DNA from: Pseudomonas sp. Choline-02u-1
Lineage (GTDB): Bacteria; Pseudomonadota; Gammaproteobacteria; Pseudomonadales; Pseudomonadaceae
Reading direction: 5' to 3'
Assembly: GCF_002836515.1 (NCBI RefSeq)
Contig: NZ_PJBC01000063.1
Coordinates: 116,900 to 180,899, forward strand
DNA: 64,000 nt
The position numbers were made by a program, and so were the translations under genes. The notes below the pieces were generated by a model, which was not told the origin of the DNA, searched no databases, and worked only from the letters and a program-made list of their open reading frames with translations. Of the stretch, positions 8,806-16,899 are shown one piece after another; within the stretch, counting starts at the first letter, position 1; every line of letters begins with the position of its first letter.

Positions 8806-9663
8806 TCAGTGGCTGTCTTGCGCGCGTGCCCGCAGAGAAATTTGTTTGGCGTAGGCCTTGGGTGATTGGCCGGTGTGCTCGCGAAAGCACTTGTAAAACG
8901 CCGACAGCGAGTTGAAGCCAGCGGCAAAGGCCAACTCGTCGACGCGCAACGGCGGCATGGCGCTGTTCAGCGCACGCAGCAAATGCTGCAGGCGCGCCTG
9001 ATTGACGTAGCGATAGAAGCTCTGCCCGAGCACCTGGTTGAGCAAATAGGAAATCTGATTGCGGCTGTACCCGCACTCCTTTGCCACCCGTTGCAGGTCG
9101 AGTTCAGGATCGAGATACGGTTGCTGTTTTTCGAAATATTGCTGCAGGTCCTCAGCCATGAAACTCAGTTGCCGTGGCGACAGCCCCAGACGGCTGACCG
9201 CCGGGCGCTGATTCGGCGCTGTGCTGCCATCGGCTTGGGTGCGCACCAGCGAGGCGTACTCATTGACGCGCCAGATCAGGCCGTCCTTGACGGTGATCGC
9301 TTCGCTGGAACGGAACGACACCAAGCCGTCGCCGCCGCGCAAGGTCACTTCGTACTGAATGAACGCGGTGTCGCCATCCACCCGAATACGATCGCAATGC
9401 TCGAGCAGTTCGTCTGATTCTCGCGGCATGCTTACGCGCACGTATTCGCGCAACTCATCCAGAGCAAGCACGCGGTTCTGAAAGAAATCGTTGTACCGGA
9501 TATCGGCGTGATAAAGCGCCATGACGCTGTCCAGATCCCGGTGTTTCCAGCTCAGGTGATAGCGCATGACCGTGGCGGCCGTGGCCTGGGTCTGTTCTGG
9601 GCCGTCGTCATCGGCGTGCATAAGCGGCTCGGCGAAAAAGAACCGAGCTTGCCCAACTTCCAC
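8806..9663 (-). CDS. AraC-family regulator with N-terminal SnoaL/NTF2-like domain
   Basis: A 285-residue two-part protein. Residues about 20-145 look like an NTF2/SnoaL-like fold (YHLSWKHRDLDSVMALYHADIRYND, split here as a description of the HRDLD and ADIRYND segments). The C-terminal 100 residues are an AraC double helix-turn-helix (LQRVAKECGYSRNQISYLLN and FAAGFNSLSAFYKCFREHTG, each a recognition unit). The longest frame starts at a GTG; an ATG at 9621 (MHADDD) is an alternative and neither has a strong ribosome site. It sits just upstream of the polyamine set on the same strand and is the likely activator; the inducer would bind the SnoaL-like part. That inference is untested. Confidence 0.8.
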   Translation of the reverse strand: MEVGQARFFFAEPLMHADDDGPEQTQATAATVMRYHLSWKHRDLDSVMALYHADIRYNDFFQNRVLALDELREYVRVSMPRESDELLEHCDRIRVDGDTAFIQYEVTLRGGDGLVSFRSSEAITVKDGLIWRVNEYASLVRTQADGSTAPNQRPAVSRLGLSPRQLSFMAEDLQQYFEKQQPYLDPELDLQRVAKECGYSRNQISYLLNQVLGQSFYRYVNQARLQHLLRALNSAMPPLRVDELAFAAGFNSLSAFYKCFREHTGQSPKAYAKQISLRARAQDSH

Positions 9664-9844
9664 TGCCGCTTCAATGAAAAATCCATAGTGGCGTTTTGGC
9701 GATAATCGATGAGCCAGTGACTTACATCAAAAAATGCGAATCAATCGCTAAACGGACTGAAAAATCTCACAGTTTTTTCACACACGGATGCTACTTTTAA
9801 AGCTCAAGCACTGGTTGAGCCAATGAAGGCTCTTCCCACCTAAC

Positions 9845-10159
9845 ATGAGCAAAAGGAAGCGCTCGATGAAGCAGGCGGGCAACACCATGAACAAAGGGTT
9901 CAGCAAAGTCACCTTTCCCAACGCTTGCCAGCTGATGCGCTGGCATTTTCATCCTATGGGTTTCGAGGCGACGATGGATGCGCCGGGCAGCATGATTGCC
10001 CGTCTATTCGATCGCGCCAGCGGCGAAACCATGATCGCCATCGCCGGCATTCCCTGCGCGACGGTGATGAACGCGGCGGATGTCGAGCGAATCATTGAAG
10101 CCATCGAGGATGAGCTGGAAGCTTTCACTCCTCCTGCATCGCTGAAGAACTACGCCTAA
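9845..10159 (+). CDS. DUF1652-like small protein
   Basis: A 104-residue protein resembling the Pseudomonas DUF1652 family: a central stretch FEATMDAPGSMIARLFDRASGE followed by IAGIPCATVMNAADVERII reproduces the family pattern of a short beta-rich half and an alpha-helical end. No function is known. The start may be the ATG at 9845, or one of the internal ATGs at 9869 (MKQAG) and 9890; the AAGGAAG at 9853-9859 favours the ATG at 9869. It is followed at once by a terminator, so it is monocistronic. Confidence 0.65.
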   Translation: MSKRKRSMKQAGNTMNKGFSKVTFPNACQLMRWHFHPMGFEATMDAPGSMIARLFDRASGETMIAIAGIPCATVMNAADVERIIEAIEDELEAFTPPASLKNYA

Positions 10160-10175
10160 CCTTATGATTTAAAAG

Positions 10176-10204
10176 AAAAAGCCCGCAGCAATGCGGGCTT
10201 TTTA
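10176..10204. terminator. Bidirectional rho-independent terminator
   Basis: GCCCGCA/TGCGGGC hairpin flanked by AAAAGAAAAA on one side and TTTTT on the other. It serves the DUF1652 gene on plus and the helicase gene on minus, whose stop is five bases away. Confidence 0.9.
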
Positions 10205-10208
10205 TTGC

Positions 10209-12683
10209 TCAGGCAATGGTCTTTTCCATCCGGTGATCGACGAAGAATGGCTTGTCCTTCGCAACTCGGTCTGACGCTCGCGGCATGTTCACCGCCTGGG
10301 CCTCCTGCGGTTCGACGTACCAGTAACAATGGCTGACGGCCCGAGTGATGCCCACGTAGGCCAGACGCAGGATTTCGTCCTTTTGCGCAGTGTCGTACGG
10401 CTCGCTGTCGCCATGTTTACCCAGCCCGGCCATGCGGTAGACCTGATTTTTGTACGGTGAACTGGTCAGGTGCTGACAATCGCCAAGCATAAACACCGCA
10501 TCGGCCTGCAAGCCTTTGGCGCTGTGATAGGTCAGTTGTTTCAGCCGCCGAGCTTCATGCGGCAAGCTCGAATCTACATTAAGAACAGGCGCAATGTGCT
10601 TTTCAATCAATAACTTATCGCTGCTTTTTCGATACAGCATCAGGATTGAATCACCCCGCCGGTAATGCTCGGCCAGTTGCTGACCCAGCGCTTCATCGTC
10701 ACGCTCAAGCACGTTGACTGGCTGCAGCGATTTAGGCTCGCCACTCGCCTTGGCCTTCTTGCCCGCGATCGCTGGCGCTGCGCGGACAATGTGTTCGGCG
10801 GCGTCGATGATGTGCTGGTGGCTGCGGTAGTTGTCACTGAGCATGACCCGCGTGGTGCTCGGCGAAGGGAATTGCTTGTTGAACTCCATGAAGTAGCTTG
10901 GCGAACTGCCGCGCCAGCCGTAAATCGATTGCCAGTCATCGCCAACGCACAACAGCGACGACCGTTGCGCCCCTCGGCCGATGTGCATGGCCGGGCCACG
11001 GCTGCGGATTTCATTGAGGCTGGCACGAATCCACGAAACGATCTGCGGCGATACGTCCTGGAATTCGTCGATCATCAAATGTGCCATCGGCCGCAGCAAC
11101 TCATCGCTGAGCAGCTTGAGGTTTTCCGGCGAGTGTTCACTGAACAGCGCGAACATACGGTTGTAAGTCATCACTGGCGGTTTCTGATCCAGCAAGTGAT
11201 CCTCAAATGCGCGCCAGAACAGGCTCAGAGCCTCGAAGAAAAAGCGATCGGGATCGTCCTTGGCGAAGCTCATCCGACTGACCGCGTCCGGCACATCCAG
11301 ACCGAGGTTTTCGATGAAGCCTGCGGCACTGACAAAACAATCCAGCAGCGGTGCTGATGCCAGCTCGCCCTTGACCTTGTAATCGAAGCCGGGGCCGGCG
11401 CTGGCATCACCGGCCAATGTCGCCAGAACACGCTTGGATGACTCATAAGTATCAAGCCATATCAACGGCTTACGGCAGAAAGCTTGAAACAGGGTGCGCT
11501 TTACCGCCCATTCCGCGCGGACACTCAGCCTGGCATTGGCTCGACTTAGCTGGGCGTTTTCCCTGGGATCAAACCCCAACACCACCCAGGCATCGAGGCT
11601 GGGAATATAGCCGTGAGCGTGGAAGTTCGACCCATTGATTTCGAAGGTCTGACGATTGGGCTCGATGCCTTTGATGGGCCACGCTTTGGCGCGAATCCAC
11701 AGGTCCTCGATGACGTCGCACAGTTCTTCATCGCGCTTGGCCGCCAGTTCCGTGACCGCCATGCGCTTCTGCACATCGGGATGATCGCGCTCCAACTCCT
11801 TCAACTGCAGCCCGGCGCGGGACAATGGCTGAATCGACTGACGGAAACGCTCATCGTCGTTGAACAAGCGGTGATAACAAGCGTTCAGTTGCTGTCGCTG
11901 CGCATCATTGATGCGCAGGTCAAACGGATTGCTGTCGACCGCCTCTGCGCCGCTTTGCGGGCGATCGCTGAGGTTCTCGAAGGCCTGCAAGCGCTCGAAA
12001 CCCGGCAGGCTGCGGACCATCGGCAGAATGCGCGAGTGAAATGTTCGCACCAGTTCCCGGGCCTGCTTGAGGTTCAGCGACTGCCCCCACAGCGTGAAGA
12101 TTTCGATGAGCTTGTTGATGAAGTCCTTGCGCGATTCGCGGGTGAAGGTCACCACGGTCATTGAATCCAGCTCAAAACCCAGATAATGGCTGAGCAATAG
12201 AATGCGCAGCACCAACGTAGTCGACTTCCCGGCCCCGGCGCCCGCCACCACCGAGGTGGACGGCGTCTCGCTGAAGATCATTTTCCACTGCGCAGCGCTG
12301 GGCTGAGCGTGGGCCGGGAGCAAACGGGCGACGTCAGCCTTGATGCGTTTTTTCAATTCCGCCGTCAGTGGCAGACGCCAGTCATCGAACAGGTTGTTAT
12401 CGACACTGGGCGGACGATGCTCGGTGTTGCGGCTGTCGCGAATCAGCAGAACCTGGCGGCCCTCTTCCAGCCCCTCGAGTTTGCCTTCCTTGAAGCCGTA
12501 TTCGACACCGGCGGTGTGTCCGCTGCGAAACCCGTCGGCTTGCCCGTGCAGCCACGACGCCCGGTGCTGGGCGCGTAGTTTTGTCAGGCCGTGACCGAAG
12601 AATCGCGCGGCCAGACGCTTGAACCATGGCATCTCGGCCAGTGGGCGAAGTTCAGGAGGAAGATCGGGGGTGTGTTGCGCCAC
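10209..12683 (-). CDS. UvrD/Rep-family superfamily 1 DNA helicase (HelD-like)
   Basis: An 824-residue SF1A helicase. The helicase core begins near residue 125 with the Q-motif region PSAAQWKMIF and Walker A GAGAGKST. Motif Ia MTVVTFTRES, motif II IDEFQDVSP, motif III CVGDDWQSIYGWRG, motif IV LSDNYRS, motif V YHSAKGLQADAVFMLG and motif VI RLAYVGITRA are all visible. The first ~120 residues (charged, with repeats of GFKEGKLEGLEEG type) are not part of the core and have no family I recognise. The core lacks the 1B/2B lengths of UvrD and is closer to helicase IV. Monocistronic, with terminators on both sides. Likely recombination or replication-restart role, not specific. Confidence 0.85.
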   Translation of the reverse strand: MAQHTPDLPPELRPLAEMPWFKRLAARFFGHGLTKLRAQHRASWLHGQADGFRSGHTAGVEYGFKEGKLEGLEEGRQVLLIRDSRNTEHRPPSVDNNLFDDWRLPLTAELKKRIKADVARLLPAHAQPSAAQWKMIFSETPSTSVVAGAGAGKSTTLVLRILLLSHYLGFELDSMTVVTFTRESRKDFINKLIEIFTLWGQSLNLKQARELVRTFHSRILPMVRSLPGFERLQAFENLSDRPQSGAEAVDSNPFDLRINDAQRQQLNACYHRLFNDDERFRQSIQPLSRAGLQLKELERDHPDVQKRMAVTELAAKRDEELCDVIEDLWIRAKAWPIKGIEPNRQTFEINGSNFHAHGYIPSLDAWVVLGFDPRENAQLSRANARLSVRAEWAVKRTLFQAFCRKPLIWLDTYESSKRVLATLAGDASAGPGFDYKVKGELASAPLLDCFVSAAGFIENLGLDVPDAVSRMSFAKDDPDRFFFEALSLFWRAFEDHLLDQKPPVMTYNRMFALFSEHSPENLKLLSDELLRPMAHLMIDEFQDVSPQIVSWIRASLNEIRSRGPAMHIGRGAQRSSLLCVGDDWQSIYGWRGSSPSYFMEFNKQFPSPSTTRVMLSDNYRSHQHIIDAAEHIVRAAPAIAGKKAKASGEPKSLQPVNVLERDDEALGQQLAEHYRRGDSILMLYRKSSDKLLIEKHIAPVLNVDSSLPHEARRLKQLTYHSAKGLQADAVFMLGDCQHLTSSPYKNQVYRMAGLGKHGDSEPYDTAQKDEILRLAYVGITRAVSHCYWYVEPQEAQAVNMPRASDRVAKDKPFFVDHRMEKTIA

Positions 12684-12940
12684 GCTGACGGACTCCAGGT
12701 GAGAGACTGTGGCGGCTATGGTGTCTGGATTTACCGTTCAGTTCTAGCGAAATGCTTACAGGTCATCGGTTTAGGCGACGAATTGAAAGTCGGATGAAAT
12801 GATCCCGAGGCAAGATTCCATCTAATTCTCTGATCCTGATGCGGCAGTTTTTGCGCTTTTTATCGATGATTGTTTGATAGATGATCGCCGTCATCAACCA
12901 CGGGGCCCGTTCCCTGACGAACCTTATCGAGGAGACGATC

Positions 12941-13639
12941 ATGCTTGAACTCAGACCCTTCAGCTCGCTGGGCGGCGCTCATCATGGCTGGCTGGACGCG
13001 CATCACCACTTTTCGTTTGCCGAATACTACGACCCGCAACGGATGAGCTGGGGCAATCTGCGTGTGTGGAACGATGACATCATCGCCGCAGGCACCGGTT
13101 TCCCTCAGCATCCGCACCGCGACATGGAAATCATCACTTATGTGCGTGAAGGCGCAATCACGCACCAGGACAACCTCGGCAACAAGGGCCGTACCGAAGC
13201 CGGCGATGTGCAGGTAATGAGCGCTGGCACTGGCATCGCCCACAGCGAGTACAACCTGGAGGACAAGGAAACCAGGATCTTCCAGATCTGGATTCTGCCG
13301 ACGGAAACCGGTGCGCCGCCGTCATGGGGAGCCAAGCCATTTCCAAAAGGTGAGCGCGAAGGGTTTGTAACCCTGGCCAGCGGCAAGGACGGCGACGACG
13401 ACGAAAGTCTGCGCATTCGCGCCAATGCACGTCTGGTCGCCGCCAACATCAAGGCCGGTGAAACCGCTGAATACCGGCTGGACGAAGGGCGTCGCGCCTA
13501 TCTGGTACCGGCTACCGGCGTGATCGAGGTCAATGGCTTGCGTGCCCATGCGCGTGACGGTGTGGCGGTCGCGCACGAGCAAGTGCTGACGGTCAGGGCG
13601 CTCGAAGACAGCGAGATCGTATTGGTCGACCTGGCCTGA
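12941..13639 (+). CDS. Pirin-family protein (YhhW-like, quercetin 2,3-dioxygenase type)
   Basis: A 232-residue bicupin. The metal-binding first cupin is clear: GFPQHPHRDMEIITYV, then GDVQVMSAGTGIAHSEYN, giving the His-His-His-Glu set seen in pirins. The second cupin is degenerate. The ATG at 12941 follows GAGGAG by six bases and matches the family start MLELRPFSSLGG; the frame opens 60 bases earlier but that part has no similarity. YhhW and human pirin can oxidise quercetin in vitro; the physiological role in Pseudomonas is unknown. Monocistronic, with a terminator 16 bases after the stop. Confidence 0.9.
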   Translation: MLELRPFSSLGGAHHGWLDAHHHFSFAEYYDPQRMSWGNLRVWNDDIIAAGTGFPQHPHRDMEIITYVREGAITHQDNLGNKGRTEAGDVQVMSAGTGIAHSEYNLEDKETRIFQIWILPTETGAPPSWGAKPFPKGEREGFVTLASGKDGDDDESLRIRANARLVAANIKAGETAEYRLDEGRRAYLVPATGVIEVNGLRAHARDGVAVAHEQVLTVRALEDSEIVLVDLA

Positions 13640-13655
13640 TCCGCAGGCAGCAAAA

Positions 13656-13683
13656 AAGGGCAACCATCACGGTTGCCCTTTTT
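13656..13683. terminator. Bidirectional terminator between pirin and pgm
   Basis: Ten-bp perfect stem AAGGGCAACC/GGTTGCCCTT with a five-base loop, A-run on the left and T-run on the right; works for the convergent pirin and pgm genes. Confidence 0.92.
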
Positions 13684-13693
13684 CATGTGCGCC

Positions 13694-15340
13694 TCACTTG
13701 CTGGAAATAGCGCCATCTACCAGCGTTTGCGCTTCGGCCACCAATTGCTTGAGGTGGTCGTCGCCGAGGAAGCTTTCTGCGTAGATCTTGTAAATGTCTT
13801 CAGTGCCTGAAGGACGCGCGGCGAACCAGCCGTTTTCGGTCATGACTTTCAGACCGCCAATCGCCTGATCGTTGCCCGGTGCGTGGCTGAGAATGCTCTG
13901 GATCTTCTCGCCAGCCAGTTCGGTCGAGGTAACCTGCTGCGGCGACAGTTTGCTCAGCAGTGCCTTCTGCTCCGGGTTGGCCTTGGCATCAACACGCACC
14001 GAGAACGGTTCGCCCAGTTCCTCGGTCAATGCGCGGTAGGCCTGGCTTGGATCGCGCCCGGTGCGCGCCGTCATTTCGGCAGCAAGCAAGGCTGGGATCA
14101 GACCGTCCTTGTCTGTACTCCAGACCCCACCATCCTTGCGCAGGAACGAAGCGCCGGCACTCTCTTCGCCGCCAAAACCCAGCGAACCGTCGAACAGACC
14201 GTCGGCAAACCATTTGAAGCCGACCGGCACTTCGTACAGGCGACGGCCCAGGCGCTTGGCCACGCGATCGATCAGGCCACTGCTGACCACGGTTTTACCG
14301 ACGGCGGCATCGGCGCGCCACTGCGGACGGTTCTGAAACAGGTAATCAATTGCCACCGCCAGATAATTGTTCGGCGCGAGCAAACCACCGGACGGTGTAA
14401 CAATGCCGTGGCGGTCATGATCCGGGTCGCAGGCAAACGCCACGTCGAAACGTTCTTTCAGACCGATCAGGCCCTGCATCGCATGGCTGGACGATGGGTC
14501 CATGCGGATCTGGCCGTCCCAGTCGACGGTCATGAAACGGAAGGTCGAGTCGACCTGTTTATTCACCACGTCCAGATCAAGACGGTAGTGCTCGGCAATG
14601 GCGGACCAGTAGCGCACCCCTGCTCCGCCCAGCGGATCGACACCCAGACGCAGCTTGGCGTCGCGGATCGCATCGAAGTCGATCACGTTGATCAGGTCGG
14701 CGACGTAGGTGTTGAGGTAATCGTGGCGATGGGTCGTGCTGGCCTTGAGCGCTTGCTCGTAGCTGATGCGTTTGACCCCGGCCAGTTTGTTCGCCAGCAG
14801 TTCATTGGCCTTGGCTTCGATCCACTTGGTGATGTGGGTATCGGCCGGGCCGCCGTTGGTTGGGTTGTATTTGTAGCCACCGCTTTGCGGCGGGTTGTGC
14901 GACGGGGTGATGACGATACCGTCGGCCAGACCGGAGGTACGGCCGCGGTTGTAGCAAAGAATGGCGTGGGAAATTGCCGGGGTCGGCGTGTACTCATCGC
15001 CTTCGGCGATCATCACCGTGACACCGTTGGCGGCGAGCACTTCCAGTGCGCTGGCGCCGGCCGGGGTCGACAGTGCGTGGGTGTCAATACCGACAAACAG
15101 TGGCCCGGTAATGCCTTGAGCTTCGCGATACAGGCAAATCGCCTGGCTGATGGCCAGAACGTGCCATTCGTTGAAACTCGAATCGAAGGAGCTGCCACGG
15201 TGGCCGGAGGTGCCGAACGCCACTCGCTGGGTAGAAATAGATGCATCAGGCTGGCCGGTGTAATAGGCCGTAACCAGTCGCGGGATATCGACCAACAGTT
15301 CTGCCGGTGCCGGTTTGCCCGCAAAAGGACTGAGTGTCAT
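13694..15340 (-). CDS. pgm: Phosphoglucomutase, alpha-D-glucose-phosphate specific
   Basis: A 548-residue enzyme that interconverts glucose-1-phosphate and glucose-6-phosphate, feeding glycogen, trehalose and exopolysaccharide synthesis. The phosphoserine loop GIVITPSHNPPQSGG, the metal-binding DPDHDRHG, the sugar-binding GGEESAGASF and the phosphate-binding RPSGTEDIYKIY motifs are present in order. Length and the N-terminus (SPFAGKPAPAELL, VAFGTSGHRGSS) match the E. coli Pgm type rather than the AlgC type. It is separated by 108 bases from the MocR gene on the same strand and ends at a strong terminator. Confidence 0.95.
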   Translation of the reverse strand: MTLSPFAGKPAPAELLVDIPRLVTAYYTGQPDASISTQRVAFGTSGHRGSSFDSSFNEWHVLAISQAICLYREAQGITGPLFVGIDTHALSTPAGASALEVLAANGVTVMIAEGDEYTPTPAISHAILCYNRGRTSGLADGIVITPSHNPPQSGGYKYNPTNGGPADTHITKWIEAKANELLANKLAGVKRISYEQALKASTTHRHDYLNTYVADLINVIDFDAIRDAKLRLGVDPLGGAGVRYWSAIAEHYRLDLDVVNKQVDSTFRFMTVDWDGQIRMDPSSSHAMQGLIGLKERFDVAFACDPDHDRHGIVTPSGGLLAPNNYLAVAIDYLFQNRPQWRADAAVGKTVVSSGLIDRVAKRLGRRLYEVPVGFKWFADGLFDGSLGFGGEESAGASFLRKDGGVWSTDKDGLIPALLAAEMTARTGRDPSQAYRALTEELGEPFSVRVDAKANPEQKALLSKLSPQQVTSTELAGEKIQSILSHAPGNDQAIGGLKVMTENGWFAARPSGTEDIYKIYAESFLGDDHLKQLVAEAQTLVDGAISSK

Positions 15341-15448
15341 GCAAAAACCTCTGAAATCGGAGTGGTTCAGGAAATGCTGTGCAGTTTACTGGCAGTTTGA
15401 CCACTGTGCGACGGGATGTATCCAAACCTCGCCCGATGTTTTTTAACG

Positions 15449-16897
15449 TTATGGATCGGGCGACAGGCGCAAGGCATCGCCGAGCAAGCAGATGACACTC
15501 GCCAAATCCCGTTCGCCATGGCTCAACGCACTCAACCGCAGGTGGTCGGCGTGTAAGCCCTGCAGGCTGAACAGCTCGCCCGGTGCCACGATGATTTGTT
15601 GCCTGAGCAATCGTTGGAACACATTTGCCATGTCGACCGGGCGCAACGAACGCACCCACACCGTCGCCCCGCCCTGCGGCTCGACAATCTGCAAGGTATC
15701 GCCCAAACGCTCGCGCAACACTTGAATCAACAAGGTTCGACGTTCGCAGAGCATGCGCCGCAGCACAGGAAGATGCTGATCAAGCCGCCCGCCACTCAAC
15801 AATCGGGCAATCGCCTTCTGCCGGATTGGCGACAAGCGAAACGCGCGTAACAGAAAATGACGTTGCAGCTCCTGACGCCAATGTCGCGACAGTACAAAAC
15901 CGAAGGGCGCTTCTGTGCCGATGAACTTCTCGAAAGTGGAAAACACCAGCAGCCGTCGCGGATCCAGCCAGTGCCGCAAGCGCTGGTTATCACAGCGCTC
16001 ATCAAGCTCGCTGTAACAGTCATTCTCCAGCACCCAGATGCCATACCGATCCAGCATTTGCGCAATGGCCTGCTGATGCTCATGGGTGAAACCGGTGCCT
16101 TGGGGTGTGCTCAACACCGAAGACAACAGGATCAAGCGCACCGACTCCCGCTCCAGCAGCGACTCGAGCAAGCGGAGATTGAGCTCGCCTTCCACCAGTG
16201 CAGGCCACTCGATCACACGCACTCCGCAAGACTCGAGCAGGCGCAATATCACCCAGTCACAGGGTGATTCAACAATGACGGCGGATTGACGCAACTCCAG
16301 TACCGAAATCAGGATCTCCAGCACTCCCCGCAGGTCGGCTCCGATGTAGACGTCATCGGCATGCCAGAAATGCTCCGTCGAGCAGGTGTATCGCGCAGCC
16401 AGGGCAACTCGCAGTTCCAGCTCACCGCAAGGCTGTATGAAGGATTGAAGCTGACGAGGGTATTGACGCAGGAGCTCGCGCTCCAACGTTAACAGAGGAC
16501 TGTCCAGCGGTTGCAGCGAAGCCGGGTCGTCGTCGCTCAAAACGCACATTCCGGGACGCCTGGCGTTGACGTAAACGCTTTCCAGCAGATCTCTGCCGTT
16601 GCCCGGGGTATCGATGCCTGGCAGCACCTGCGCGTAATACCCCGACTTGGCTATCGAATAGACCCGCCCTTCCTTCTCCAGTAATGAATAGGCGTACTGC
16701 ACTGTCGAGATCGACACATCCAGCCGGTCGGCCAGTTGGCGTAACGAAGGCAGACGTACCGCCGTGCTACCGCCGGCGTCATCAATCAGTGTTGTCAGAT
16801 ATCGATAGACCGCCTGATAAACAAAGTCGTTGTCCCGTGCGCCCTTCACGCCCTCTTTTGCACAGACATTTGTTTCGCGCCCCAGGCTTCGGTTCAC
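15449..16897 (-). CDS. MocR-type regulator: GntR winged helix fused to an aminotransferase-like domain
   Basis: A 482-residue PLP-binding transcription factor. Residues about 25-95 are a GntR helix-turn-helix (RLPSLRQLADRLDVSISTVQ, AYSLLEKEGRVY). The rest is a fold type I aminotransferase-like sensor domain; FSTFEKFIGTEAPFGFVLS holds the probable PLP lysine in the place of the usual FSK, with Glu before it. MocR proteins regulate neighbouring genes in response to PLP or an amine ligand, often vitamin B6 or GABA metabolism, but no such gene is adjacent. The start is two bases after the stop of the unidentified gene upstream, so the two are co-transcribed and perhaps functionally linked. Confidence 0.85.
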   Translation of the reverse strand: MNRSLGRETNVCAKEGVKGARDNDFVYQAVYRYLTTLIDDAGGSTAVRLPSLRQLADRLDVSISTVQYAYSLLEKEGRVYSIAKSGYYAQVLPGIDTPGNGRDLLESVYVNARRPGMCVLSDDDPASLQPLDSPLLTLERELLRQYPRQLQSFIQPCGELELRVALAARYTCSTEHFWHADDVYIGADLRGVLEILISVLELRQSAVIVESPCDWVILRLLESCGVRVIEWPALVEGELNLRLLESLLERESVRLILLSSVLSTPQGTGFTHEHQQAIAQMLDRYGIWVLENDCYSELDERCDNQRLRHWLDPRRLLVFSTFEKFIGTEAPFGFVLSRHWRQELQRHFLLRAFRLSPIRQKAIARLLSGGRLDQHLPVLRRMLCERRTLLIQVLRERLGDTLQIVEPQGGATVWVRSLRPVDMANVFQRLLRQQIIVAPGELFSLQGLHADHLRLSALSHGERDLASVICLLGDALRLSPDP

Positions 16898-16899
16898 CG

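Noticed and set aside
13883..15400. Open frame antisense to pgm (505 codons)
   Set aside because: Shadow of pgm codon bias; no ribosome site or motif.
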